From Microbacteriaceae bacterium (lineage in GTDB: Bacteria > Actinomycetota > Actinomycetes > Actinomycetales > Microbacteriaceae), in contig JACMPQ010000086.1 of assembly GCA_014377425.1 (NCBI GenBank), positions 1-45,125 of the forward strand: 45,125 nucleotides of DNA, written 5' to 3'. Position numbers and translations under genes: made by a program. The notes under the pieces were generated by a model. That model did not search any database. It was not told where the DNA came from and was given only the letters and a program-made list of their open reading frames with translations. Positions 17,491 to 25,533 of the stretch are shown piece after piece. Within the stretch, counting starts at the first letter, position 1. Each line of letters opens with the position of its first letter.

Positions 17491-19242
17491 TCATCCGGCC
17501 GACCTCCAGCGGTGGGTGGTGTCGCTGGCAGAGCCCAACACCGCAGCGGTCTCGGCGTGGGCAAAAAACTCCAGTGCGTCATCGCGGTCTAGGGCGCCGA
17601 GCTGGGCAACGATCGGCCCGGCCACCGTGTGCAGGTGCACGGATGCTAGACGCAGCGCCCGCAACAGCGGACCTTGCCGCACCGAAACGCTCTGCACCCG
17701 CGCCTGCGGAACGATCACGAGGCTGCGCCAGATCGCGCCCCGGCGCAGCAGCACGGCCTCCGGTGCAAAGGCAAAGCCGTTGCGCCGCTGCGAAAACCAG
17801 CGCAGGGGCCTCGCGCGCCGCGGCGAGGTGACGTAGGCGTCATCGGCCGTCGGCCGTGCGGCGAGACCCTGCCCGATCAACCGCACCGCGTCGGAGTGGC
17901 CTTCGGCAAGTTCAGGCAGCATGAGCGCGAGCACCCGCAAAACCTCGGCCTGATTACCGACCGGCAAGATCGTGGTGTTCTGCTGACCCGCGGCACCGTG
18001 TCTGGCCGACTGCCCGGCACGGTTGACCCGCACTTCCCACCATCCGAGCGGTCGCCAGAAAATGCTCTGGCTGATGGCAATGGAGTGGATGCGCCCGGGC
18101 GGAAGCGTCTCGTTGGTGGTGGATAACAGGCCGAACCCGACCCGCACGCCGTCGGGGGTGCCCGCCACCGTGTAGCGAAGTGACTTGGTGAATCGGCGCA
18201 CATAGACGCTGCCAAACCCCAACACAGCTGGCACAAAACCGATAAGCCCGAACAGTGCTTCACGAGCGAAAATCGACACGATGATGATGGTAAGCGTGAC
18301 GCCGATGAGCACGAAGGTCCCGGTGCTGAGAATGATGGAGCCGAGGAGGCGGCCGACACTCAGTTTGACCACGCTGGTGGGCTCGGCGGCATCCGGATCC
18401 AATTCGGGTACCAAAAATTCGCCCAGTCGGCGGTCGACCAGGGAACGCGTTGCTACAGCCCGCGGGACATCAGAATGCGAGACGTCGGAACGCCCGTCGA
18501 CAGAACGCCTGTCATCAGAACGCGCCCCATCAGAACGCGCCCCATCGGCACGCGCGACATCGGCACTTGCGACATTGGTTCTTGCGACATCAGCGCGCGC
18601 GACATCGGCTGCGGCTACGGCAGTGGCGTTGGCAGTTGCAGTGGCGGTGGCAGTGGCAGTGGCCGTGGCCACGGCCACCGCCTCGGTTCGGGTGCCCGAG
18701 GCAAGGCGCAAAATTTCGCGGCGCAGTGCGTCCGCGGCCCCCGAGGCCAGGTATTCCAGTTTCACGTTGGCATCGTTGCCGGCCTGATTGATTTCGAGCC
18801 GAGCCGCCCCGAAGATGCGTGGAAAAAGCGGGCGGGCAATGTTGATGCCCTGAATGCGGTCGAGCCGAGCCCGACGGTTGACACGAAAAATCACTCCCGA
18901 CCGCACCTCCACCACCTCGGCAGTGATGCGGAAGGTGTGCATGCGCCAAGAAATGTAGAACAGCAACACAAAAACGAACAGCAGGCCAAAAAATACCAAG
19001 ATAGCCCAGCCGAGTACGCCGCTCACAAACAGAAATTCGACCGGATCTTCGCCGCCGTAGCCTGCCTCGGGCACAAACACCTCAACGATGCGTTCCCGAG
19101 CCTGCGTGATGAAATATCCGAGCACCGCTAAGAGCGCAAAGCCGCCCTTCACAAAGGGTGACGCCGGATGCAGGCGATGCCACTCACCATCGCTGAGGGG
19201 AGTTTTAGCAGGTGCATCTCGAGCAAGACGCTTGGCGCTCAA
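17491..19242 (-). CDS. PH-domain membrane protein (YdbT-like) with a repetitive linker
   Basis: This 583-residue protein has two N-terminal membrane helices (about 31-45 and 72-97), then a bacterial PH (bPH2) domain (FRITAEVVEVRSGVIFRVNR). Residues 187-271 are repetitive: alternating Ala-Thr dipeptides, then about 12 pentads of the ADVAR type. Two more helices (about 300-345) follow, and then further bPH2-type domains (VRVGFGLLSTTNETLPPGRI; FAFAPEAVLLRRGAIWRS). YdbS/YdbT pairs are linked to membrane stress or bacteriocin tolerance in firmicutes; the role here is inferred only. The start overlaps the end of the YdbS-like gene by 4 bp (ATGA), so they are cotranscribed and translationally coupled. 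Confidence 0.88.
   Translation of the reverse strand: MSAKRLARDAPAKTPLSDGEWHRLHPASPFVKGGFALLAVLGYFITQARERIVEVFVPEAGYGGEDPVEFLFVSGVLGWAILVFFGLLFVFVLLFYISWRMHTFRITAEVVEVRSGVIFRVNRRARLDRIQGINIARPLFPRIFGAARLEINQAGNDANVKLEYLASGAADALRREILRLASGTRTEAVAVATATATATATATANATAVAAADVARADVARTNVASADVARADGARSDGARSDDRRSVDGRSDVSHSDVPRAVATRSLVDRRLGEFLVPELDPDAAEPTSVVKLSVGRLLGSIILSTGTFVLIGVTLTIIIVSIFAREALFGLIGFVPAVLGFGSVYVRRFTKSLRYTVAGTPDGVRVGFGLLSTTNETLPPGRIHSIAISQSIFWRPLGWWEVRVNRAGQSARHGAAGQQNTTILPVGNQAEVLRVLALMLPELAEGHSDAVRLIGQGLAARPTADDAYVTSPRRARPLRWFSQRRNGFAFAPEAVLLRRGAIWRSLVIVPQARVQSVSVRQGPLLRALRLASVHLHTVAGPIVAQLGALDRDDALEFFAHAETAAVLGSASDTTHRWRSAG
18430..18684. repeat. In-frame minisatellite: 6-bp then 15-bp units
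   Basis: On the plus strand, 18617-18684 carries GGCAGT-like hexamers that encode Ala-Thr or Ala-Val dipeptides on the minus strand. About 18430-18615 carries degenerate 15-bp units near ACATCGGCACGCGCG that encode pentapeptides such as ADVAR, TNVAS, ADGAR and SDGAR. It fills the linker between two conserved parts of the PH-domain protein. Confidence 0.88.
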
Positions 19243-19721
19243 ATTCCGGCCCGACGGCTCTCTGCGAGAGCCACCAGATGATCGCGCAGCTCCTCAGCCT
19301 CCGCCTCCGGCAGCCCCGGAATGGCCACACCGGTCGACGCCGCGGCCGTGACTAAACGCAGGTCGCTGAGACCGAGGGTGCGCAGAAGTGGACCGCGGTT
19401 GATGTCGACCAGCTGCATGCGGCCGTAGGGAACGGCCACGATACGACGAAACAGAATTCCGCGCCGGAACAGCAGATCGTCGTCGCGCAACTGGTAACCG
19501 ATTGCCCGAACGCGCCGCGGCGTGAGCGAGGCGTAGAGCAGCACAACGGCCACCGCAACGCCGAGGATCCAGGGCGCGGCATCCCAGCCGGTAAAGATCA
19601 GCGCAACACCGAGCGTCAGCGCCACGAGCAGCGTGACCAGCAGCCCCAAGAATTCGGCAATCAGGTATTTCGCCGAGATCGGACGCCAGGTGACGGCGGG
19701 AAGTTCGAGTCGATCGGACAC
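19239..19721 (-). CDS. PH-domain membrane protein (YdbS-like)
   Basis: This 160-residue protein has two adjacent membrane helices (about 19-42 and 48-64) and one bPH2 domain (IGYQLRDDDLLFRRGILFRR, then VPYGRMQLVDINRGPLLRTLG, about 73-150). This is the usual YdbS layout. It is the partner of the larger YdbT-like protein, whose start overlaps its stop. It is part of the minus-strand run downstream of the fol genes. A GTG start follows a GAGG ribosome binding site. Confidence 0.9.
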   Translation of the reverse strand: MSDRLELPAVTWRPISAKYLIAEFLGLLVTLLVALTLGVALIFTGWDAAPWILGVAVAVVLLYASLTPRRVRAIGYQLRDDDLLFRRGILFRRIVAVPYGRMQLVDINRGPLLRTLGLSDLRLVTAAASTGVAIPGLPEAEAEELRDHLVALAESRRAGI

Positions 19722-19742
19722 AGCATCCTCAGGGGTGGGGCG

Positions 19743-20225
19743 TTAGGAGTGCACGCGCAGTGGTTTGTCGTCTTCGTCATCGTCTTTGTCGCTCGGTGGA
19801 ATGCGGCACATGGACTCGGCTACGAGCCCGCAGCTCAGCAGCACTGCCGCCCCGATAATCGCGGCGATGGCCAATCCCACCGATGCGAGTGCCGGGGTCG
19901 CCGACCGCGACAGCAGATAAATGAGCAGCGCCCCGGTGGCCCCCACAAACAGCGCCCCGCTGAGGCAGGCCGCCTTGGCCAAAAGCACGATGCGGGTGGC
20001 ATAAAACGGATCCACCGGCCCCTTGGTGGTACCGCGGGTCATGCGCCGAATGGGCACCGCGAGCGACACGATGATCGCCCCAATGGCGGTGAGCGAGAAC
20101 GGCAGGGTAACCGCGGTGGTGAACACCGGTCGACCGGATGCCGCCAGCGCCAGCTGTAACAACCCGGCTAGCACCCCGCCAATAACCGCCAACACAATTA
20201 GGGTCACAGCGCCGGTTCGCTTCAC
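19743..20225 (-). CDS. DUF3180 membrane protein
   Basis: A 160-residue protein with four predicted helices in two pairs (about 7-29, 38-57, 82-104 and 111-135) and an acidic C-terminal tail (DKDDDEDDK). DUF3180 proteins are found almost only in actinobacteria, directly after folK, as here. No function is established. The start overlaps the folK stop by 4 bp (ATGA), so it is translated with the fol genes. Confidence 0.92.
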   Translation of the reverse strand: MKRTGAVTLIVLAVIGGVLAGLLQLALAASGRPVFTTAVTLPFSLTAIGAIIVSLAVPIRRMTRGTTKGPVDPFYATRIVLLAKAACLSGALFVGATGALLIYLLSRSATPALASVGLAIAAIIGAAVLLSCGLVAESMCRIPPSDKDDDEDDKPLRVHS

Positions 20226-20779
20226 TTCGAGCCCCCGAGCTGCACATCTGTATGTGCCAGCAGCGGCTCGGCGTCAAAGCGCGTCACGCGGTCGGTGACG
20301 CGGCCGAGCAACTCGCCGACCGGCCCGGTTCCCGCGCCCTCCCCCGGCACGCACGCCTGCGGGTCGAGCTGAAGCCAGGGCTGCAGCACGAAGGCGCGTT
20401 CGGCCGCGCGCGGATGCGGCAGCGTGAGCCGAGCGCTCGACAGCGTCATCGCCCCCATGCTCACGATGTCGAGGTCGATGGTTCGATCGCCCCAACGCTC
20501 GGCGCGCACCCGACCGAGGCGGTGTTCGATGTCGTTGAGTGCGTCGAGCAACACTTCGGGGTCGAGGGCGCTGCGCGCGGTAACAATAGCGTTGAGGTAC
20601 CTCGGAGCAGCCGCATCCACCCCCTCGGGTTTGAGCGCCGCGGACTCAACAATCTCGCTCGCCGCGGTGAGCACCACGCCGTCGAGCTCGGCGATAGCCG
20701 CCACCGCTTCCCGCAACGTCCGCTCGCGGTCGCCAAGGTTGCTGCCGAGGGCGATCACGGCCTCAAGCTCAATGCGCAT
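20222..20779 (-). CDS. folK: 2-amino-4-hydroxy-6-hydroxymethyldihydropteridine pyrophosphokinase
   Basis: This enzyme transfers pyrophosphate from ATP to 6-hydroxymethyl-dihydropterin, just before the FolP step. Signature segments are VIALGSNLGDRERTL at the N-terminus, RYLNAIV, RWGDRTIDLDIV (catalytic, metal-binding Asp residues) and LPHPRAAERAFVLQPW. With the ATG at 20779 the protein is 185 residues, a normal length, and starts like its relatives. The frame also has a GTG at 20812 (overlapping folB by 13 bp) and an ATG at 20788; none has a clear ribosome binding site, so the start is uncertain. It lies in the fol cluster between folB and DUF3180. Confidence 0.95.
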   Translation of the reverse strand: MRIELEAVIALGSNLGDRERTLREAVAAIAELDGVVLTAASEIVESAALKPEGVDAAAPRYLNAIVTARSALDPEVLLDALNDIEHRLGRVRAERWGDRTIDLDIVSMGAMTLSSARLTLPHPRAAERAFVLQPWLQLDPQACVPGEGAGTGPVGELLGRVTDRVTRFDAEPLLAHTDVQLGGSK

Positions 20780-20799
20780 GCGCTGCATTCGGGGGGCGA

Positions 20800-21219
20800 T
20801 CACGCACGCCACCGGGTAATCGTTACGGCCACGTCGGAAAATGGCACCGTGATCGGTGCCTGCGGTTTGTGAATGGTCACGCGCACGCCCTGCGCCACGG
20901 CAAAGCCGAAAACCACCCCCGCGACCCGTTCGGCCACGGTTTCGATGAGATCCACCGGATCGCGCTCAACCGCCGCCACCACCTGTTCGGCCAGTTCGCC
21001 GTAGTGCAACGTTAGTTCGAGTCGATCAGTGGCGGCGGCCTGTGCGAGGTCGAGGGCCACCGTGACATCGATTACAAATTCTTGGCCCATGCGGCGTTCT
21101 TCGGCAAATACGCCGTGGAATCCGGTCGCACGCAGCCCGGTGAGGGTCACGGAATCGCCCCACGGGTCACCGGGGCGGGCCACACCGGTGAACGGTTCGG
21201 TCGACGGCATCCCGCTCAT
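20800..21219 (-). CDS. folB: Dihydroneopterin aldolase
   Basis: This 139-residue enzyme converts 7,8-dihydroneopterin to 6-hydroxymethyl-dihydropterin and glycolaldehyde. Landmarks are the substrate-binding GLRATGFHGVFAEERRMGQ, the Asp-rich VIDVTVALDL, HYGELAEQV, and DLIETVAERVAG with the binding Glu. The catalytic Lys is in the C-terminal IHKPQAPI. The frame is open upstream to 21342, but that part is the 15-bp repeat read in another frame. The ATG at 21219 overlaps the folP stop (ATGA) and gives a normal N-terminus, so it is chosen. Translation is coupled to folP. Confidence 0.95.
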   Translation of the reverse strand: MSGMPSTEPFTGVARPGDPWGDSVTLTGLRATGFHGVFAEERRMGQEFVIDVTVALDLAQAAATDRLELTLHYGELAEQVVAAVERDPVDLIETVAERVAGVVFGFAVAQGVRVTIHKPQAPITVPFSDVAVTITRWRA

Positions 21220-22103
21220 TTGCGGGCACCGGTCGTGCGGGCACCGGTCGTGCGGGCACCGTTTGTGCGGGCCCCGTTCATGGCAGACCACACCTCGAGG
21301 GCTGCCTTGGTCGACACCACATCGTGAACGCGCACCCCCCACGCGCCCGCCTCGGCGCTGAGGGCACTAATTACAGCAGTGGCCGGGTCGCGCTCGGTCA
21401 CCGCGGCCTCCGCAGGCAGAAGTTCACCCAGAAAACCCTTGCGGGACGCCCCGACGAGCACCGGATGCCCCAGCGCCACAAATTCGTGCAGCCCGGCCAA
21501 AAGCGCCCAGTTATGTTCACTGGTTTTGGAGAATCCAATTCCCGGATCAAGGATGATGCGTTCCGGTTTTACCCCCGCCGTGATGAGGGCCGCGAGGCGA
21601 TATTCCAGCTCGCGGCGCACCTCGGCGATCGGATGCACATAGCGCGTGCGGGTATTCATCGTGGCACTGCTGCCGCGGGAGTGGCACGCCACGAAGAGCA
21701 GCTTGCTTTCGGCGGCGACCAGAGCCATGTCGACATCCGCCGTTGCGGCCGACACATCGTTGATAATTGCCGCCCCCAACTCCGCGCAGGCCGCGGCCGT
21801 GCTGGCGTTGAGGGTGTCGATACTCACCGGGATGCCCTGAGCGCGCAACTCGCGCACCACCGGCAGCACGCGACGCTGCTCTTCGGCAACCTCAAGCCGC
21901 ACCGCACCCGGGCGAGTGGATTCCCCGCCGACGTCGACGATGTCAGCCCCCGAGGCAAACAGCTGCACGGCATGCTCAACCGCCGCCGCAACGCTGTCGT
22001 GGGCACCGCCGTCACTGAACGAGTCGGGGGTCACGTTGAGAATGCCAAAAATGATGGGACGACTCGGACCAACCGGCAGCATCGTGGCCGCCCGCCTAGC
22101 CAC
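21216..22103 (-). CDS. folP: Dihydropteroate synthase
   Basis: This enzyme joins 6-hydroxymethyl-dihydropterin pyrophosphate to p-aminobenzoate; it is the sulfonamide target. It is a TIM barrel with ILNVTPDSFSDGG, VDVGGESTRPGA, IINDVSA, LDPGIGFSKT, VGASRKGFLG and the terminal VRVHDV. About 18 residues are added after the last conserved helix (EVWSAMNGAR): a run of four pentads, RTNGA/RTTGA-like, encoded by a 15-bp tandem repeat. This tail is not part of the normal enzyme. The GTG at 22103 overlaps the folE stop; an ATG at 22082 is an equally possible start and would give 288 residues. Confidence 0.96.
   Translation of the reverse strand: MARRAATMLPVGPSRPIIFGILNVTPDSFSDGGAHDSVAAAVEHAVQLFASGADIVDVGGESTRPGAVRLEVAEEQRRVLPVVRELRAQGIPVSIDTLNASTAAACAELGAAIINDVSAATADVDMALVAAESKLLFVACHSRGSSATMNTRTRYVHPIAEVRRELEYRLAALITAGVKPERIILDPGIGFSKTSEHNWALLAGLHEFVALGHPVLVGASRKGFLGELLPAEAAVTERDPATAVISALSAEAGAWGVRVHDVVSTKAALEVWSAMNGARTNGARTTGARTTGARK
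21221..21280. repeat. 15-bp tandem repeat, 4 copies, at the folP 3' end
   Basis: The unit TGCGGGCACCGGTCG occurs twice perfectly (21221-21235 and 21236-21250), followed by two diverged copies ending at 21280. Read on the minus strand it encodes the FolP pentapeptide tail and ends at the folP/folB junction. Confidence 0.92.
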
Positions 22104-22764
22104 GGGGAAGGCCGATCATGGCGATGATTTCGGTGCGGGCGGATGCCTCGCGCAAACTTCCGCGTGCGGCCGTGGTCACCGTTGTGCTGCGTGCCTGCCG
22201 AGTGCCGCGGGCGGCGAGGCAGAGGTGGGTGGCCTCAAGCATCACGAAGACCCCGGATGGTGCGAGCCCGGTTTCGAGGGCGTCGGCGATCTGTTCGGTG
22301 AGTCGTTCCTGAAGTTGCGGTCGAGCCGCGAGCGTGTCAACCACTCTGGCAAGCCGCCCGAGCCCGACGAGGCGATCCTTCGGACGGTAGGCGAGGTGCG
22401 CCACGCCAACAAACGGCAGTAGGTGGTGCTCGCACATGGAACGAAACTCGATCTCGCGCAGCAGCACCAGGTCACCGAGGCCGGTAAACGGCACAGCCAT
22501 TGCGGTGCCGGATGCCGAGCCGATAGCCACCACATCCTGCAGGTGTTCCAGCGGATCGACCCCGAGACCGGCAAAAAATTCGGAATACGACTGAGCCACC
22601 CGGTTCGGGGTTTCTCGCAGGCCTTCGCGGAGCGGATCTTCGCCGATTGCGGCGAGAAGTTCGCCCACGGCGACCCGAATACGGTCGGTGTCGACGCGGG
22701 GTGTCGCAAGTTTCGTGGTGTCGATGAGGATGCCCCTGCCGTGATCTTCGCCTGCGACAAACAT
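22096..22764 (-). CDS. folE: GTP cyclohydrolase I
   Basis: This enzyme opens GTP to 7,8-dihydroneopterin triphosphate, the first step of folate synthesis. Signature segments are IGEDPLREGLRETPNRVA, EFRSMCEHHLLPFVGVAH (zinc-binding Cys and His), RLVGLGRLARVVD and the second zinc Cys in THLCLAARG. With the ATG at 22764 the protein is 222 residues. The frame continues to an ATG at 22818, inside the ftsH end, which would add 18 residues but read through a hairpin. Neither start has a good ribosome binding site. It lies 37 bp after ftsH on the same strand; the FtsH-FolE order is typical of actinobacteria. Confidence 0.96.
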   Translation of the reverse strand: MFVAGEDHGRGILIDTTKLATPRVDTDRIRVAVGELLAAIGEDPLREGLRETPNRVAQSYSEFFAGLGVDPLEHLQDVVAIGSASGTAMAVPFTGLGDLVLLREIEFRSMCEHHLLPFVGVAHLAYRPKDRLVGLGRLARVVDTLAARPQLQERLTEQIADALETGLAPSGVFVMLEATHLCLAARGTRQARSTTVTTAARGSLREASARTEIIAMIGLPRG

Positions 22765-22769
22765 TTGGG

Positions 22770-22790
22770 CCGGCTCGCAGTGCGAGCCGG
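22770..22790 (-). other. Perfect hairpin between ftsH and folE
   Basis: CCGGCTCGC and GCGAGCCGG form a 9-bp stem with a 3-nt loop. It ends 5 nt before the chosen folE ATG and begins 11 nt after the ftsH stop. There is no U tract, so simple termination is unlikely. It could be an mRNA processing or stability element or could modulate folE translation. Confidence 0.6.
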
Positions 22791-22801
22791 CCTGCGGAAA
22801 G

Positions 22802-24811
22802 CTAGGCCGTTGCGGCATCCGGCGCGGTGCGCGGACGCGGGGCGCGCTTCGGTTTGGCTGCGTGGGCCTCCGGTGCGGAGTCGATCGCCCCGTCAGTAAT
22901 CTCGGCGTCGATCGGCGCTTTGGCGGGCATCAGAATTGGCGGGCGATCCGACACAGGGCGGCGGTCACTCGACAGCCACTGCGGACGCGCCGGCATCTTG
23001 CGCACGCCCTCGAAAATGACCGCAAGCTGGGTCTGATCGAGGGTTTCTTTCTCAAGCAGTTCCGTGGCGAGGCGATCCAAGATGTCGCGATTTTCATTCA
23101 GGACTGCCCACGCTTCGTCGTGTGCGTTCTCCATCAGCTGGCGAACCTCGGCATCCACCTGCTCGGAGAGCCGCTCCGAGTAGTCGCGCTGGCTGCCCAT
23201 GTCGCGGCCAAGGAACATCTCGCCGGAACCGGAGCCGAGCTTCACCGATCCGATGTTTGAACTCATCCCAAACTCAGTGACCATCTTGCGGGCCGTGGAG
23301 GTGGCCTTCTCGATGTCGTTGGAGGCGCCGGTGGTGGGGTCGTGGAAGACGATTTCTTCGGCAACACGCCCGCCCATGGCGTAAGCCAACTGGTCGAGCA
23401 GCTCGTTGCGGCTCACCGAGTAGCGGTCTTCGACCGGCATCACCATCGTGTAGCCGAGTGCGCGACCGCGGGGGAGAATGGTGATTTTGGTCACCGGATC
23501 GGTGTTGTTCATGGCCGTTGCCACCAGGGCGTGCCCACCCTCGTGGTAGGCGGTGATGAGTTTTTCCTGATCACGCATCACGCGGGTTCGGCGCTGCGGC
23601 CCCGCCATCACGCGGTCGACGGCCTCGTCGAGGGCGCGATTGTCGATGAGCTGAGCGTTGGAGCGCGCCGTGAGCAGTGCGGCCTCGTTGAGAACGTTGG
23701 CAAGGTCGGCTCCGGTGAAACCGGGGGTCTTGCGAGCGAGAACCTCGAGGTCGACACCGGCTGCCAGAGGCTTGCCCTTGCCGTGCACCTCGAGAATCTT
23801 CTTGCGTCCGATCATGTCGGGGGCATCCACGCCGATTTGGCGGTCGAAGCGGCCCGGGCGAAGAAGGGCTGGGTCAAGGATGTCTGGCCGGTTGGTGGCG
23901 GCGATCAAAATGACGTTGGTCTTGACGTCGAAGCCGTCCATCTCCACCAGTAACTGGTTGAGGGTCTGCTCCCGTTCGTCATGCCCACCACCCATTCCGG
24001 AACCGCGGTGGCGTCCAACGGCGTCGATCTCGTCGACGAAGATGATGGCAGGGGAATTTTCTTTGGCCTGGGCGAAGAGGTCGCGAACCCGGCTTGCGCC
24101 GACGCCCACGAACATCTCCACAAAGTCAGAGCCGGAGATTGAATAGAACGGCACGTTTGCTTCGCCGGCAACGGCCCGTGCGAGAAGCGTCTTGCCGGTT
24201 CCGGGAGGACCGTAGAGCAGCACACCCTTTGGGATGCGCGCGCCAACGGCCTGGAACTTTGCCGGCTCCTTGAGGAAGTCTTTGATTTCCTCAAGCTCTT
24301 CGATCGCTTCGTCTGCGCCGGCCACGTCGGAGAAGGTGACCTTGGGACTCTCCTTCGAGACGAGCTTCGCCTTCGACTTACCGAACTGCATTACCCGACT
24401 CCCGCCGCCCTGCATGCTCGACAGCACAAACCAGAAAATGATGCCGAGGATGAGGAAGGGCACCACCAATTGCAAGATTGAGGTGAACCAGTTGGTGGTT
24501 GCTACCTCATCGTTGAATTTGGTGTTGGCGTTGTTGATGGCGGTGATGATTTCAGTTCCGCGTGCCGTGGCGTAGTGAAATTGCACAAGCTTTCCCTCGG
24601 CACCGGCGCTGGTGAGGGTGAGATCCACTCGCTGCTCACCGTCGATCACCTTGGCCGAGGCCACCTTGTCGGCGGAGAGGAGCTCGAGACCACGCTGCGT
24701 GGAGACCTCTTTAAACCCGGAACCGCTCAGCAGGCTAAAGCCAACGAAGGCAACAATTACCGCGATGAGGATGTAGACCAAAGGCCCACGCAAAAGTTTT
24801 TTAAAATTCAT
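22802..24811 (-). CDS. ftsH: ATP-dependent zinc metalloprotease FtsH
   Basis: This 669-residue membrane-bound AAA+ protease degrades unassembled or damaged membrane and regulatory proteins. It has two membrane helices (about 11-31 and 111-131) with an extracytoplasmic segment between them. The AAA+ domain has Walker A GPPGTGKT at 201-208, DEID at 260-263 and the second region of homology ([19 protein letters not shown]). The zinc site is HEGGH at 423-427 (the usual HExGH with Gly at the variable position), and the third ligand is probably Asp499. The tail after about 610 is Pro/Lys/Ala-rich and not conserved. A GGAAC-like ribosome binding site precedes the ATG. It heads the fol cluster, with hpt and tilS upstream. 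Confidence 0.97.
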   Translation of the reverse strand: MNFKKLLRGPLVYILIAVIVAFVGFSLLSGSGFKEVSTQRGLELLSADKVASAKVIDGEQRVDLTLTSAGAEGKLVQFHYATARGTEIITAINNANTKFNDEVATTNWFTSILQLVVPFLILGIIFWFVLSSMQGGGSRVMQFGKSKAKLVSKESPKVTFSDVAGADEAIEELEEIKDFLKEPAKFQAVGARIPKGVLLYGPPGTGKTLLARAVAGEANVPFYSISGSDFVEMFVGVGASRVRDLFAQAKENSPAIIFVDEIDAVGRHRGSGMGGGHDEREQTLNQLLVEMDGFDVKTNVILIAATNRPDILDPALLRPGRFDRQIGVDAPDMIGRKKILEVHGKGKPLAAGVDLEVLARKTPGFTGADLANVLNEAALLTARSNAQLIDNRALDEAVDRVMAGPQRRTRVMRDQEKLITAYHEGGHALVATAMNNTDPVTKITILPRGRALGYTMVMPVEDRYSVSRNELLDQLAYAMGGRVAEEIVFHDPTTGASNDIEKATSTARKMVTEFGMSSNIGSVKLGSGSGEMFLGRDMGSQRDYSERLSEQVDAEVRQLMENAHDEAWAVLNENRDILDRLATELLEKETLDQTQLAVIFEGVRKMPARPQWLSSDRRPVSDRPPILMPAKAPIDAEITDGAIDSAPEAHAAKPKRAPRPRTAPDAATA

Positions 24812-24970
24812 AGTGTTCCGGGGAGCAGACCCGGTGCCTTCCTAACAAAGAATTTGTGATTCTCAGGTTATCGCGACGGCCCTGAGCGAAAGCTACCGTT
24901 TAGCTGGCGGCGTAACTGTGCCGTCAACATCGGCGTAGGCGGGAGCGGTCTGCCCGAAGCGTTTTGGGTA

Positions 24971-25531
24971 TTACTGAGTGTTCTTGTAAACGTGCGGGGC
25001 CAAAACGCCAATGCCGCGGAGGTTGCGGTATTTGTCGGCGTAATCGAGGCCGTACCCGATAACAAATTCGTTCGCGATCTCGAACCCCGCGTACCTCACC
25101 TGCACCTGCACTTTGGCAGCGGCTGGTTTGCGCAGCAGAGCGCAGATCTCCACCGATGCGGCCCCACGGCTCCGGAGGTTGGCTTGCAGCCAAGAGAGGG
25201 TGAGCCCGGAGTCAATGATGTCCTCCACAATCAGCACCTTGCGATCGGTGAGGTCGGTATCGAGGTCTTTCAAGATTTTGACGACACCGGATGACTGCGT
25301 GCCCGAGCCGTACGACGACACCGCCATCCAATCCATTTCGATCGGCAGGGTGAGGGCGCGTGCAAGATCGGCCATCACCATCACCGCGCCCTTGAGCACA
25401 CCCACCAGCAGCAAACGCTCACCGGCGTAGTCGGCATCTATGCGCAAAGCAAGTTCGGCAATCTTGTCGGCAATTTGCTGCTCAGTAAACAGGGTTGATT
25501 CGAGATCATCCGAAATATCGCTCAATTGCAT
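24971..25531 (-). CDS. hpt: Hypoxanthine phosphoribosyltransferase
   Basis: A 186-residue purine-salvage enzyme that makes IMP or GMP from hypoxanthine or guanine and PRPP. The PRPP loop is VLIVEDIIDSGLTLSWL (around residues 98-114). GVLKGAVMVMADLARAL is the pyrophosphate loop and SSYGSGTQSSG the flexible flap. The C-terminal FVIGYGLDYADKYRNL binds the purine. A strong AGGAGG lies 7 nt before the ATG and is formed by the last codons of tilS, whose stop lies 2 bp upstream, so translation is coupled. The tilS-hpt-ftsH order is conserved in many bacteria. Confidence 0.97.
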   Translation of the reverse strand: MQLSDISDDLESTLFTEQQIADKIAELALRIDADYAGERLLLVGVLKGAVMVMADLARALTLPIEMDWMAVSSYGSGTQSSGVVKILKDLDTDLTDRKVLIVEDIIDSGLTLSWLQANLRSRGAASVEICALLRKPAAAKVQVQVRYAGFEIANEFVIGYGLDYADKYRNLRGIGVLAPHVYKNTQ

Positions 25532-25533
25532 GT

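Noticed and set aside
20812-21342. Longer folB and folK forms using upstream starts
   Set aside because: The folB extension is the folP repeat read out of frame; the folK extension overlaps folB and is not family-like. ATGA coupling supports the shorter folB.
22770-22790. Intrinsic terminator between ftsH and folE
   Set aside because: No U tract follows the stem, and folE lies only 5 nt beyond with no other promoter visible.
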